Assembly: GCA_965223215.1 (NCBI GenBank)
Contig: CBDCVZ010000010.1
Span: forward strand, 1,178,001-1,242,000
Direction of reading: 5' to 3'
From: JABDMH01 sp965223215
Lineage (GTDB): Bacteria; Bacteroidota; Bacteroidia; Chitinophagales; Saprospiraceae
Length of the DNA stretch: 64,000 bases
The position numbers and the translations under genes were made by a program. How positions within the stretch are numbered: position 1 is the stretch's first letter; every line of letters starts with the position of its first letter. Of this stretch, positions 8,959-19,302 are shown in pieces. The notes under the pieces are model-generated. The model ran no database searches and was not told the origin of the DNA. It saw only the letters and a program-made list of their open reading frames with translations.

Positions 8959-8962
8959 ACTT

Positions 8963-10021
8963 TTAGGTTTGCTTCCGATTAGCCAGATAAAGCCTCCATT
9001 TTTCTAATAGTGACCGAAAATTCGATGGCAACGGAGCCTCAAAAGACATTTTTTCCTTGGTCCTCGGGTGCACAAACGACAGTGTTGCAGCATGCAGTGC
9101 CTGATGTGGCATCAATTCAAAACAGTTGCGAATAAACTGCTTATATTTCTGAAAAACAGTGCCTTTTCTAATTTGATCACCACCATAACGATCATCACCA
9201 AAAAGCGGGTGCCCCAGATATTTCATGTGCACACGGATTTGATGAGTCCGACCGGTCTCCAATTGACATCTGGCTAAACTCACATAGTACATTGGCTCTA
9301 TGAGCTCGTAATGCGTGATGGCTGGCTTTCCCATATCTCCGTCGGGAAACGCAGTGTGCAAAATCCGGTCTTTTAAGTGCCGGCCGATGGGAACATCAAT
9401 GGTGCCTTTTTCTGGTTCAGGTTGGCCCCAAATTAATGCTAAATAGGTTCGCTCGATCGAATGGTCATAAAATTGTTTGGCGAGATGTGTCAGCGCAAAA
9501 TCGGATTTACCCACCACCAGCAAACCAGAAGTATTTTTATCAATGCGATGCACAAGTCCAGCCCGATCTGCCGAATTTCCAGCCATTACTGGCACCTCAT
9601 TGCCGGCCAGATGATATAGTAATCCATTGACCAAGGTACCAGTCCAGTTGCCGACTCCAGGGTGAACAACCAACCCGGCCGGCTTATTGATAATCAGTAA
9701 ATCATCATCTTCATAAAGAATATCAAGCGGTATCGGCTCAGGTTCTACATGACCTCCCCCATGCCCTTTGGGAATTACCAATTTAATTCGATCAAGTGGT
9801 CTCACCTTGTAGTTGGCCTTGATCGTTTTATCATTGACAGTCACCACCTCATTTTTGATGGCATTCTGAATCCGACTCCGGGAAATGCCCTGAAGACGAT
9901 CACAAATGAATTTGTCTATGCGTAGCGCAGCTTGCCCTGGATCAACTTCGATGATTTTCTCCACCACCAGCTCATCTTCGTCTGAAGCGTCAGTGATCTT
10001 CTTTTTGCTATCTTCATGCAC
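8963..10021 (-). CDS. rluD: RluD-type 23S rRNA pseudouridine synthase
   Basis: Converts uridines in large-subunit rRNA to pseudouridine. An N-terminal acidic extension (residues 1-25) precedes an S4 RNA-binding domain (LRIDKFICDRLQGISRSRIQNAIK, about 33-95). The catalytic domain has INKPAGLVVHPG and the signature GLVHRIDKNTSGLLVVGKS with the catalytic Asp. ETGRTHQIRVHMKYLGHPLFGD is the usual C-terminal motif. The length of 352 aa is normal for RluD. It is first in the rluD - acyl-CoA reductase - nth operon. Its start codon lies about 20 bp from the divergent trans-sulfuration gene, so the two promoters must overlap the opposing 5' ends. Confidence 0.9.
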   Translation of the reverse strand: MHEDSKKKITDASDEDELVVEKIIEVDPGQAALRIDKFICDRLQGISRSRIQNAIKNEVVTVNDKTIKANYKVRPLDRIKLVIPKGHGGGHVEPEPIPLDILYEDDDLLIINKPAGLVVHPGVGNWTGTLVNGLLYHLAGNEVPVMAGNSADRAGLVHRIDKNTSGLLVVGKSDFALTHLAKQFYDHSIERTYLALIWGQPEPEKGTIDVPIGRHLKDRILHTAFPDGDMGKPAITHYELIEPMYYVSLARCQLETGRTHQIRVHMKYLGHPLFGDDRYGGDQIRKGTVFQKYKQFIRNCFELMPHQALHAATLSFVHPRTKEKMSFEAPLPSNFRSLLEKWRLYLANRKQT

Positions 10022-10042
10022 CGTTTAAAAAGGCTTCTCCAA

Positions 10043-11251
10043 ATGAAAAAAAGTGGATTGAAATTGGGCTCTTTGTGCGTGCGCGAAATTAAAGAAAATA
10101 GGACGACCAAACCCCACATATTACCAATCTATGCAACTTCCTCCTTTGAATTTGACAGCATCGATCAGGGAATCGCAGTGTTTAAAGGTGAGGAAAAAGG
10201 ACATGTTTACAGCAGATTTGGAAACCCAACCGTAGACACCGTAGCCCGGAAAATTGCACTTCTCGAAGCTTACAACACACCCATTGAATCTGTCGAAGCC
10301 ATCCTGTTTAGTTCGGGAATGTCAGCCATTTTGACCTTGATTTTAGCTACCCTAAAGTCCGGTGACAAGATTCTCACTCAAGCCAACTTATACGGTGGCA
10401 CGACCGAACAATTTCTAAAAATTCTCAAGCCTAACGGTATTGAGCCGATATTTACGGATTTGAGCGATTTAAACAGAGTTGAACAAGACCTCCAAAAAGA
10501 CGATTCGATTCGGATGATTTATGCTGAAAGTCCCGCCAATCCAACTTTGGCCTGTGTCGATCTAAAGTCCTTACAAGCGTTGGCCGACCGATTTAACTGT
10601 TACACGGCGATTGACAATACATTTCTAACTCCATACCTTCAACAACCCTTTAATTTTGGTATCGACTTCATCGTCCATAGTACAACAAAATTCCTCAATG
10701 GACACGGAAATTCAACGGCTGGCATTTTGATTAGTGGTCATGTGCAACTCATGCGAGACCAAATCTGGCAGACGATGAAATTGGCAGGGACCAATGCGAG
10801 CCCGTGGGAGGCGTGGCTGATAAACAATGGTTTGAAGACCCTGGCCATCCGAATGGATAAGCATTGCCAAAATGCCATGAAAGTGAGTGAATACCTGGAA
10901 AATGATGATCGCATCAGCCGAGTAAATTACCCCGGTCTTCCCTCGCATCGAGATCACCAATTGGCCCAAAGGCAAATGGCTCAGTTTGGGGGTATGCTAA
11001 GTTTTGAGGTTGCTGCAGGATTCGATGCGGCAGTAGAGATGATGAGAAATCTGAAGCTTTGTATCCTCGCTCCGACACTCGGTGATGTAGATACTTTAGT
11101 ATTGCATCCTGCAAGCAGCTCTCACGTCAATATTGATAAGGCCATGAGGATGGAACAGGGCATCACCGACGGACTCGTGCGAATGTCGGTCGGTATCGAA
11201 GATGTCGAAGACATTATTGCAGATCTCGATCAGGCATTGTCCACGATTTAA
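10043..11251 (+). CDS. Trans-sulfuration PLP enzyme (Cys/Met metabolism family)
   Basis: A PLP-dependent enzyme of the cystathionine gamma-synthase / methionine gamma-lyase / O-acetylhomoserine sulfhydrylase family, about 402 aa. The PLP lysine is in IVHSTTKFLNGHGNSTAG. Phosphate-binding SSGMSAILTLI and YSRFGNPTVD (tyrosine from the neighbouring subunit) are conserved, and the C-terminal VRMSVGIEDVEDIIADL is typical. I choose ATG 10043 (MKKSGLKLGSLCVRE), because the frame-extending ATG at 10016 lies inside the divergent rluD start. The family members cannot be separated safely by eye, so lyase versus synthase is open. A cystathionine beta-synthase is also encoded in the window at 36.3 kb. Confidence 0.85.
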   Translation: MKKSGLKLGSLCVREIKENRTTKPHILPIYATSSFEFDSIDQGIAVFKGEEKGHVYSRFGNPTVDTVARKIALLEAYNTPIESVEAILFSSGMSAILTLILATLKSGDKILTQANLYGGTTEQFLKILKPNGIEPIFTDLSDLNRVEQDLQKDDSIRMIYAESPANPTLACVDLKSLQALADRFNCYTAIDNTFLTPYLQQPFNFGIDFIVHSTTKFLNGHGNSTAGILISGHVQLMRDQIWQTMKLAGTNASPWEAWLINNGLKTLAIRMDKHCQNAMKVSEYLENDDRISRVNYPGLPSHRDHQLAQRQMAQFGGMLSFEVAAGFDAAVEMMRNLKLCILAPTLGDVDTLVLHPASSSHVNIDKAMRMEQGITDGLVRMSVGIEDVEDIIADLDQALSTI

Positions 11252-11259
11252 GGGCATGA

Positions 11260-11292
11260 AAAAAGGAGCAAACTGTATGCTTGCTCCTTTTT
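11260..11292. terminator. Bidirectional intrinsic terminator
   Basis: A perfect 12-bp stem (AAAAAGGAGCAA at 11260-11271, TTGCTCCTTTTT at 11281-11292) with a 9-nt loop. A-run and T-run flanks make it work on both strands. It sits between two convergent genes, the trans-sulfuration gene and the 2663-aa giant gene. Confidence 0.85.
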
Positions 11293-11310
11293 CTTAGGAC
11301 CGTGCCAAGA

Positions 11311-14300
11311 TTATCTCATTAAGATCATCTTTTTGACATCGGTAAACTCTTGAGATTGAAGCTTGTAGTACAGTACACCACCGGGCAACTCGGCGTCTAG
11401 CCCCTCGACCTTCCATTCATTGTAACCTTTCAAACCATCACCACGGAGTTCCTTGATCATCTTGCCGGTCACATCATAGATAGAAATTACTGCAGCACTT
11501 GCCTCCGGCAGATTGAATCCAATTCGTGTTTCCAGCCCAAATGGATTTGGTTGGTTCTGAAACAGTTCAAAGTTGGCTCTGGACTCGGATTTAAATGTCA
11601 ACCCCAGACCTCTGGTGTCTTCGCCAAAAGGATAGATTTCTGAATCTATTTGTTTGTCATTCAAAGTCATGGCATCACTTAGCTGGGCGGTTGCCAATGC
11701 CGTGAGATCGATATAAAATAAGACCTCACTTTCGGCGGCATTGACCGCGCTTCCAGTTTCGTCGTGCCAAGCCATCGTCAACCAATCACCGACCTTTGAC
11801 ACATGAAAATACTGACTCGATACTGGAATCAGACCAGCGGTCACTCCATCGAGCTTTACGACTGCTGGATCTACTTCTAAGGTAAATTGAAATCCTTCGA
11901 TTTGCTCAAAATCGCTGGCACGAATTGGAATTCGGAAGCTCTGTCCCGGAGTCAGTTTAGCATCATTCACTACCAATGTGCGTTGCTCAAGAGATCGAGG
12001 TGCTCGGCGATCTGGTCGATTGTCACCGTTGACGTCGCCAATTTTTACGCCCACAAAGTCAATTTCCATTAAGTCGATTGTTTCACTGATCGGGTAAGCT
12101 TGCTTCTTGGTTTCCCGTTCGTAGAATCGCCAACTTGGACTTCCAGGCAAGACGTCCGATTTACCAAGGATGAGTTTGCGCAATTGAATTAGATCAAGCG
12201 CTCCAATATTGCCATCACCATTGGCGTCGGCTGCCTCCTCTTGATAGAAAGATTCCAGACTTCCCTTACCTAGTATATGCTTCTGAATTTTAACCAGATC
12301 ACGTGTTGAGACACCGTTGTCATAATCCGTGTTTTTCTCTGGCCGAACCACGACGTTCAGTCCTTTCGGGATGACAAATTCATAGCTGCCACTCACATCT
12401 TGTTCATGCAACATTAATCCGCCGTTGCTGTGCTCGATAGAAACATCAACGAGTTCGATGAGATCCTCTGCTTCGGTAAGAATACTTCCCATGACCAACC
12501 CATTGTTTGCCGATATATCACCACATCCACCCATGTTGTTTTGCACTTCTAAGATTACGGAACAATAATCCCAGGAGCCACTCTCATCCAAGACATACAT
12601 TCGCACCACATTGGGCCCAACATGATTACAACCAACCTCCAAACTCGTTGCGGTCGTCTCCGGTAAGACTGGATCACCCTCACCATCATCTATTAAGAAA
12701 ATGAGTTCACTATCGGCACTTCCGCAGGCAGCACTACTACTCTGATCAAATTCTTCCGCCCAAACAACGGCCATTGCCGTATCTGCCTGGCCATCATCAT
12801 CCAAATCCATCGGAGTCAGTTCTACGGTTAAGCTGGTTAGACAAACGGGGGATGGTCGCTTATTTGCAATGACATCAAAAGGATGATCACAGATACTCTC
12901 ATTCTGACACTCATCCGTGACCACAACCTTGAGGCTGTAGCTACCTGCTGGAATGTCCTCAACGTGAATGTTAAAAAAGTCGATGGTCTCACTATTGAGT
13001 TCACCAGATCCCGAATCAAAGAGATTTCCCGATTTGGCATCAGTGACTTTCCATGAATACTTTAAGACTCCACATTCATCTTCAATAGTGACGTCGGTGT
13101 CTAATGTGTAGTAGCATCCGGCAGTCTCTACTTGGGCACCAATACTATCAATCGTGCAGATCGGAGGTGTCGAATCCAAGAGAATGATCTTCTGAGTACA
13201 GGTCAGATATTTACCATCGTAATAGGGGTCCCACCACCAATCTTTGGAGGTCGGTACCTCTCCATCAATCGCGCACCAATCAGCAAAACACCAGGTTCGG
13301 ATGATCTTGTAACATCCGAGATCCCCTCCAACCACCTTAAATACTTTATCGTAATATCCAATGCCAACCAGTCGGCAATCATTGTCAAAGACATACTCAG
13401 CCTGTCCGGTGTTCTCTGGCGCCGCAGCTCCGGCGGCATTGCCACTTCCGTCTCCGGCATAGGTGATACCGCAGTCATAAACGATGGTGTCTTTTGGAAC
13501 TTCAAACATGGCCTTACTAATGTGACAGTCAGGCTGGATATAAATGGTCTGCGTACGAGTAAGGGTATCCGTCTTATGCCCCGTTCCGTCATCAAAGCAC
13601 TGACCTACAAACTTAAATACCCTTTTCACGAAACCATAGCCACAGTGATCAATGCTCACCCAAGGCTTTAATTCGATGCATTGAAGTCCACAGTTGTCAG
13701 CTACCTGCCCATTGTATTGAGTGCGAGAGGAAGTATCATACTCAGCACGGTAGTAACTGAAGGTCTTCCAAACATAACCCAAGTGCTCGTCGTAAACGAG
13801 ACTGTCTTTTTCTACGAGATTAGAATCACAATCCAGCTCATAAATTGTGAAGCTGGTTTTTTCACCCACATTGCCATAGGAATCATAAGCCACTTTATCA
13901 TAAAACCCAAGCACGCTTTGCAGACTATCGTAGTCTCCCGCTAAAGCCATATTGACTGCGTCCTCATAGTAAGTCTTATAGCTTGCGCAGCTAAGGGTCA
14001 CATCGTAGAGCTCACAGACCACCTCGGGTGGAGTCTTGTCCTCCACTTTCACGATTGTCCAGCATTTGCTCCAATTACACCAATAATCCATGGCGAGCAA
14101 TTCTACCATCACTTCTTGGCATGCATCCTCACAACAGAAGGGAACTTCTTCGCTCCATCCACCGCCAATTTGAGCTCCAAAGTCAGCGTACGTGTTTTCC
14201 ACGGGCAAGAACTCAGTGACTTTATGTGCGTCCGATGCCGCCTGATCGAGATCGACCAAGGTGTCATTTTTATAACAAGACAAGAATCCAAGCCCTACTT

Positions 14301-17300
14301 CTAGGGGTCCATTAAAACCATAGAAGCCAGTGCCGTCAATATCAAGATAACATGAGTCATCTTTTAGCAACTGCCGAAAGAACGCTTCCGTGAAATCGTA
14401 AGGATGATCGACACATTCAATCGTTCCATATTTCATAAGATCATATGCCCAACCGGCAAGCATTATTGACGAACATTCCTGTCCATCTTCACAGAGCCAC
14501 TCGATGGTTTTGGCATAGTGAGCCTCCACCGGATTTACGTGCTTGTCTTTCTCCAGAACAGCACACCAAATCGAATCGTGATGTTCAGTGGCACATACCA
14601 GTTGCAAACTATCACACAGATCCACTCCACAAGCAGTAGCCCAATCAACACGTCGAGCCAGGAGCAGATTGATGCCGCAGTTGTCCCAACTGCCTTCATC
14701 AAAAGTGGTAGCCGGCACCCATACTGTCGTATCTGTAACCGTGACGTTTACACCCTTATCGCAAATCGTCACCGGTTTTACAAAATCTTTTACCCGCAAG
14801 TAACAGGTATCATAGGTCACGTTGTGGCAGTGATCATAGGCCTCGTAATAAACCGGCGTAGGATCCTCCGATTTAGGTATTTTGACTTGCTGATGAGACT
14901 CCCAAATACCATCCGTCGCATTGTATTCCAGTACGACTGTAGCAAGATTTGGAATCACTGCCTTCACCATTTTCACATCACTGCAGGTATCTGAGGCATA
15001 TACGCTAGGAATGTAGGTGTGGGCTTCGCAATCATGCGTACCGGTTGGTACCAGCACGTTGCCACTCTCATCAAAAACAGCCTTGGTCGTATCCTTTTCA
15101 ATATAAGGGCCGATTGTGTCAAACACCATAAGCCACTGGACACACGAATCGGATGCTCCGGTGCAACTATTCTTGATGAACCACTCTCGACGAATGGTCA
15201 TGGGACAATTGTCGTCAAACTTAAAATCTTTGTAGACCACCAGGATGTCGCAAATACCGGGTACTTCCGGCCACAGTGGAATGGAATCAGCCATAGGGAA
15301 GCCGGTCTCCAACGGAGATGGATTTCCGTTTTCGTCCTTGAGGTATCCTGTATGACAATAAACAGAGTCTCTCTCTGGTGGACAAATAATGGTGTCCGGC
15401 AATGCTCTGATGGATATGGTATCCATACAGAAAAACTCTTCCTTATTATAGACTATTCTGGAAGTGCGCTTGATCATCTTAATGATGTCTTCGCAATCTC
15501 CAGGAATCAACTGGTAATCAATGACTTCACCCTGAATGGTATCCTCACATGTGAAGACCATCCGGCAGGTGGGAAAGGTATCATTAGCCGGTGTCTGCTC
15601 GGTCGCAAATGGGTGGGTACAATCAATGGTATCTGTGGTACCAGGTATCGTGACTGGTACGGGTGGTACCACTGTTATTAATACACTTCCTGAGGGTGGA
15701 GCAGCTGCACAAGGATCGTTCAAAACCGTAAGGGTCAGGGTGACAGAGCCATTCATCAAATCCATGGAATCCGGACAGTAAAATCTGGCACCGGCGAACG
15801 TATTGTCATCTATGAAAGATCCCGAACCAGAGCTAGACCATTCAGCTTCGGTTGCTCCAGAACCATTGGCATCAAATACAAATCCCAAGGCCGTCAAATC
15901 GACACATTGCAGGCCACATATAGTATCATCAGGGCCGGGCAAAATCGATGAGATCGGTATCTCAGTAAAGATCATTGAGCCCATGACATCGCAACCTCCA
16001 CCTGCCAATGTTGCCATAAAATAGGTCGTATCAGGTAACGAAGCCGGCATATACATTGCAGGTGTGAGAATCTGCATCGTCTTCATCTCGTCTGTATAAA
16101 AGGTCGCCGTGCTATAGCTGAGTGCGAAATTGGTCAATTCCAGATTGAGGTCAAGCACATCGCTTGCACATACCAATCTACCAAATTCGGGCATCCCCAT
16201 ATTCGCTGGGTCGATGACAGAAAGGGTGACTTTCGAGATGGCAAAGCACATCGTATCACCCGGAAGACTGACGCGAGCATAGACACAGGAGTCGGGTCCA
16301 CACACTCGAATCGGACCAGTAGTTATTTCATTGACCAGACTATCATTGACTAGGTCTTCATAGATTCCGACCACATTCATTGTACCTGCTTCTCTTACAC
16401 ACGCACGTATATCGTCCAACAGAAAATCAGCACACGCAACCATACCACCCGCCCCATCATCGCAAGCAACCAGTGTACACTCGTTGGCAATGGGGCCTAA
16501 GAAAGCAAAATCAATGCTGTGATCATTCGTTCCTACCGGGCCGGTGCAAACCATGGCTACCGTAAAACCAGGAATCATATCCGGATCACCGTTGGAATCA
16601 AGCAGGGTATCCATGCCTTGCTCCGGATCCGGCACTAAGCCGGAAAAATCGGCAAGTGCGGGCTGAGACAGATCAATCCGCATGGAGTAGCAATGATTGG
16701 GTAGCAATTCGGTGAAAATAAACTCACCCCCATTTGCCGTTGTGGTCATTTCAACCAGCTCATCACTATTTTCCTTGTCATGCAGGGTCACTTCAATGCC
16801 GTCAATTCCAAATTCCTGAGGATCCTGAATCCCGTTACCGTTGCCATCGCACCAGACATAATTTCCAATTTCTCCGCCAATCAGAGCGGAGGCAAATTCC
16901 ATATCACCTAATCCATTGGCCTTGCCGTTGGGTTGTCTTTGACCTTCAAAAAGGTAAGCACGCTCTTTGGCACCATCCTCTGTATCATAAAAGTGAATAC
17001 CTTGTGTGTAGACCCCGCTGTTATCAAAATTTGAATTTGCAGAGGTCACAATGGGATTGAACACTGTATTAACAACCTCTCCACTAGAAGGCAGAATCCC
17101 CAACCCTCCGGTAAATATTTCACCGTGGTGTGCGGCTGCTGCCACAAAGTGATCATCATAGAAGAATTCTCCAGCGAAACTTGGTCCATCGTCTTTTCTG
17201 AAAAAGACACCCTGATCATTCACATCATTGGCTGACTCAATTCTAAAGGTGTTGTTGTCATCAAATACTCGAATAAGGTCTCCTGCACCGTAAGTGACGA

Positions 17301-19302
17301 GTAGAGTGCTGTCGTCCAGTTTAGGTGGATAATTTCTAAATCCAGTCTGATGGGCAAAACGATCCATGATTCCTAGGACCAGACCACCATCATCCGTGAA
17401 ATCTATATCAGATATCACCGGCTGCGGATATGCACAAAGCAGTGCCTGGGTCGTGGACAATTGCTCTTCCGTGGTTAAGATGGCCGTCTGGTCCCAATTG
17501 GAGATCCAAGGTTGCCATGCTGCTGCACGAAGTGGTTGTGGGCTTGGCAGATGGGCATTGGAAGCCCGCTCTCTCGGATAGGCCAAGGGGAAAGCCAATT
17601 CTTCAAAAAATCCCTGTCCCATATTCTTCGGATCAAAGGAGAGAACGAAGCCAAACAAATGATCCCGCGCTTGAGACATGGATGCATCTGCCACAACCCC
17701 CAGGTAACCCTTGCCATTCTCAAAAGTCAACCCCCATGGCCTGAGAACACCCGATTCCATAATGGGTCCCCCGGTGATCTCAATTCCCGATACCAAGGCC
17801 TCACCCTTCTTTCCTTGGAAAGAAAAGTTCAGTTCATTGTTGTCATCAGACTCAATTTCAAATTTTAAGGTCGTGGCTCTTGAGGTTCCTTCGGCATTCT
17901 TGACGATATCAAAATCCTGATACATCGTCTGGCCTTCAACGATGATGTCAAAAAGTCGATCTCCATCTCCGCTACTGGTGGGATCCGCAAAATGCAAAAT
18001 CACGGTATAGGTCGCTTTCGTCGGTACAGGAATATTGTACTCAAAATTGCCACGACGATAGGTCTGATATAATTGTTTCTCCGAGGTCTTCAAGTCTGGA
18101 TTCAACAAATTGCCAGGGGTAAAAGCTCGATACGACGATCTGCCCCCAGCTGAGTATTTATTCTTGTCCCAGGAGACTCGATTCTTATCGGTGAAAGGTT
18201 CGGAACCGGTACCATTTAGATTTCCTCCAGCATTGATACACATGCTGTAGGCATAGTTCAGGTTAGGTAATCCGGACATTTCCGAGATCGGATAATGGCG
18301 AATGCCGGCAGAACTTCCTGAAACTTGGTCCTGAGAAGCATCTAGCGCAATCAGAGAACGCTGTTTGAGGTTGACCAACCAGATTTCATCTTCAAACACA
18401 TCAATATCGCCAAATGCAGCCTTTCCTACTTTGTCGAAGGCATCCATGTCATAGGTGGCGGTCTCAGGTGTAAAGGTCAAGGCATATGGCATATCTCCAT
18501 TGACATCACCCGTGACGTTTTCTCTCATGATATTGCCCAGATCGATCGCTGGTCCCACACTGGGTACCACATTATTCAAGTCAATCCCACTGACCACGGG
18601 TTGTCCAGAACTGTAATCCACGGTATAAAGTCCTCCTTCACCTTCAGGTCCGAGACCCACGTGTCGCTTGAGTACTGTTGAAACGAAGGCTCGCTGACGC
18701 TCAACTTGATAGGCAACGCCCCAGCTAGACCCAATTTGTTCGATCGTGGCATCAACGGAAGGCGCAGGTGCCGAACCCCCGTATTGAGCTGAAATACCAT
18801 CAACGCTATAGGGAAAACTCACAAATGCCGGACCCTTATTCTCCTCAGCTGGCCCTCCACCATAGCAGGGAATCAGGATGTCTGATTCCAAGGCATTAAA
18901 ATTTGGTCCGGTACTAACAGGAACCTCAACCTGAGCACCATCTTCAACGAAAAACACCGAAGAAGGACCGGCCACACCGTGTTGCAAATTATCAGTGGCA
19001 TCATACCCCTTGACCTGGATCCTCAACCTAGATCGAATCAGCGCTCCCGGGAGAAAGAACGTTCCTGCGCCATCATCGAGCAGTGGTAGCTCATCTCCAA
19101 AGACATCGGTTGCCGTGACAATGAGTCCTGAGATGGGATTCTCATCGGCATCGCGTAATCCATCATTATTTTTGTCATGGAAAGTTACCACAGTAACATC
19201 AGCGTAAAGAGTGGCCGCGGCAAAAATAAACAGCCAGCATAGAATCGTGCTGATTCTGTTGAAGGGAATCATCCTCATGGTAGTGTCAGTTTTGGTTCTC
19301 AT
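11311..19302 (-). CDS. Giant T9SS-secreted multidomain surface protein (2663 aa)
   Basis: An exported protein. A signal peptide (MIPFNRISTILCWLFIFAAA) may start at 19302, 19278 or 19272. In order: an SdrD_B-like Ig domain (about 36-100, HDKNNDGLRDADENPISG); a repeat-rich region; a malectin-like carbohydrate-binding domain (350-513, INAGGNLNGTG); a second SdrD_B-like domain (805-905, CDGNGNGIQDPQEFGIDG); many HYR-like Cys-rich beta domains; the Cys-rich module shared with the other two giants (about 1525-1735, WDNCGINLLLARRVDWATAC); a dockerin-like pair of Ca loops (2324-2384, DYDNGVSTRDL and DANGDGNIGALDL); a cohesin-like domain (2441-2576, GFQFTLEVDPAVVKLDG); and a T9SS sorting domain (2577-2663, QNQPNPF to KKMILMR). 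It is probably an adhesin or matrix protein; the function is not proven. Confidence 0.85.
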   Translation of the reverse strand: MRTKTDTTMRMIPFNRISTILCWLFIFAAATLYADVTVVTFHDKNNDGLRDADENPISGLIVTATDVFGDELPLLDDGAGTFFLPGALIRSRLRIQVKGYDATDNLQHGVAGPSSVFFVEDGAQVEVPVSTGPNFNALESDILIPCYGGGPAEENKGPAFVSFPYSVDGISAQYGGSAPAPSVDATIEQIGSSWGVAYQVERQRAFVSTVLKRHVGLGPEGEGGLYTVDYSSGQPVVSGIDLNNVVPSVGPAIDLGNIMRENVTGDVNGDMPYALTFTPETATYDMDAFDKVGKAAFGDIDVFEDEIWLVNLKQRSLIALDASQDQVSGSSAGIRHYPISEMSGLPNLNYAYSMCINAGGNLNGTGSEPFTDKNRVSWDKNKYSAGGRSSYRAFTPGNLLNPDLKTSEKQLYQTYRRGNFEYNIPVPTKATYTVILHFADPTSSGDGDRLFDIIVEGQTMYQDFDIVKNAEGTSRATTLKFEIESDDNNELNFSFQGKKGEALVSGIEITGGPIMESGVLRPWGLTFENGKGYLGVVADASMSQARDHLFGFVLSFDPKNMGQGFFEELAFPLAYPRERASNAHLPSPQPLRAAAWQPWISNWDQTAILTTEEQLSTTQALLCAYPQPVISDIDFTDDGGLVLGIMDRFAHQTGFRNYPPKLDDSTLLVTYGAGDLIRVFDDNNTFRIESANDVNDQGVFFRKDDGPSFAGEFFYDDHFVAAAAHHGEIFTGGLGILPSSGEVVNTVFNPIVTSANSNFDNSGVYTQGIHFYDTEDGAKERAYLFEGQRQPNGKANGLGDMEFASALIGGEIGNYVWCDGNGNGIQDPQEFGIDGIEVTLHDKENSDELVEMTTTANGGEFIFTELLPNHCYSMRIDLSQPALADFSGLVPDPEQGMDTLLDSNGDPDMIPGFTVAMVCTGPVGTNDHSIDFAFLGPIANECTLVACDDGAGGMVACADFLLDDIRACVREAGTMNVVGIYEDLVNDSLVNEITTGPIRVCGPDSCVYARVSLPGDTMCFAISKVTLSVIDPANMGMPEFGRLVCASDVLDLNLELTNFALSYSTATFYTDEMKTMQILTPAMYMPASLPDTTYFMATLAGGGCDVMGSMIFTEIPISSILPGPDDTICGLQCVDLTALGFVFDANGSGATEAEWSSSGSGSFIDDNTFAGARFYCPDSMDLMNGSVTLTLTVLNDPCAAAPPSGSVLITVVPPVPVTIPGTTDTIDCTHPFATEQTPANDTFPTCRMVFTCEDTIQGEVIDYQLIPGDCEDIIKMIKRTSRIVYNKEEFFCMDTISIRALPDTIICPPERDSVYCHTGYLKDENGNPSPLETGFPMADSIPLWPEVPGICDILVVYKDFKFDDNCPMTIRREWFIKNSCTGASDSCVQWLMVFDTIGPYIEKDTTKAVFDESGNVLVPTGTHDCEAHTYIPSVYASDTCSDVKMVKAVIPNLATVVLEYNATDGIWESHQQVKIPKSEDPTPVYYEAYDHCHNVTYDTCYLRVKDFVKPVTICDKGVNVTVTDTTVWVPATTFDEGSWDNCGINLLLARRVDWATACGVDLCDSLQLVCATEHHDSIWCAVLEKDKHVNPVEAHYAKTIEWLCEDGQECSSIMLAGWAYDLMKYGTIECVDHPYDFTEAFFRQLLKDDSCYLDIDGTGFYGFNGPLEVGLGFLSCYKNDTLVDLDQAASDAHKVTEFLPVENTYADFGAQIGGGWSEEVPFCCEDACQEVMVELLAMDYWCNWSKCWTIVKVEDKTPPEVVCELYDVTLSCASYKTYYEDAVNMALAGDYDSLQSVLGFYDKVAYDSYGNVGEKTSFTIYELDCDSNLVEKDSLVYDEHLGYVWKTFSYYRAEYDTSSRTQYNGQVADNCGLQCIELKPWVSIDHCGYGFVKRVFKFVGQCFDDGTGHKTDTLTRTQTIYIQPDCHISKAMFEVPKDTIVYDCGITYAGDGSGNAAGAAAPENTGQAEYVFDNDCRLVGIGYYDKVFKVVGGDLGCYKIIRTWCFADWCAIDGEVPTSKDWWWDPYYDGKYLTCTQKIILLDSTPPICTIDSIGAQVETAGCYYTLDTDVTIEDECGVLKYSWKVTDAKSGNLFDSGSGELNSETIDFFNIHVEDIPAGSYSLKVVVTDECQNESICDHPFDVIANKRPSPVCLTSLTVELTPMDLDDDGQADTAMAVVWAEEFDQSSSAACGSADSELIFLIDDGEGDPVLPETTATSLEVGCNHVGPNVVRMYVLDESGSWDYCSVILEVQNNMGGCGDISANNGLVMGSILTEAEDLIELVDVSIEHSNGGLMLHEQDVSGSYEFVIPKGLNVVVRPEKNTDYDNGVSTRDLVKIQKHILGKGSLESFYQEEAADANGDGNIGALDLIQLRKLILGKSDVLPGSPSWRFYERETKKQAYPISETIDLMEIDFVGVKIGDVNGDNRPDRRAPRSLEQRTLVVNDAKLTPGQSFRIPIRASDFEQIEGFQFTLEVDPAVVKLDGVTAGLIPVSSQYFHVSKVGDWLTMAWHDETGSAVNAAESEVLFYIDLTALATAQLSDAMTLNDKQIDSEIYPFGEDTRGLGLTFKSESRANFELFQNQPNPFGLETRIGFNLPEASAAVISIYDVTGKMIKELRGDGLKGYNEWKVEGLDAELPGGVLYYKLQSQEFTDVKKMILMR

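Noticed and set aside
13132..13671. A 179-codon plus-strand frame opposite the 2663-aa gene, and similar ones at 14518-14994, 15019-15681, 17512-17868 and 21494-21949
   Set aside because: They lie antisense to clear multidomain coding sequence, have no recognisable domain, and arise from the base composition of the real frame.
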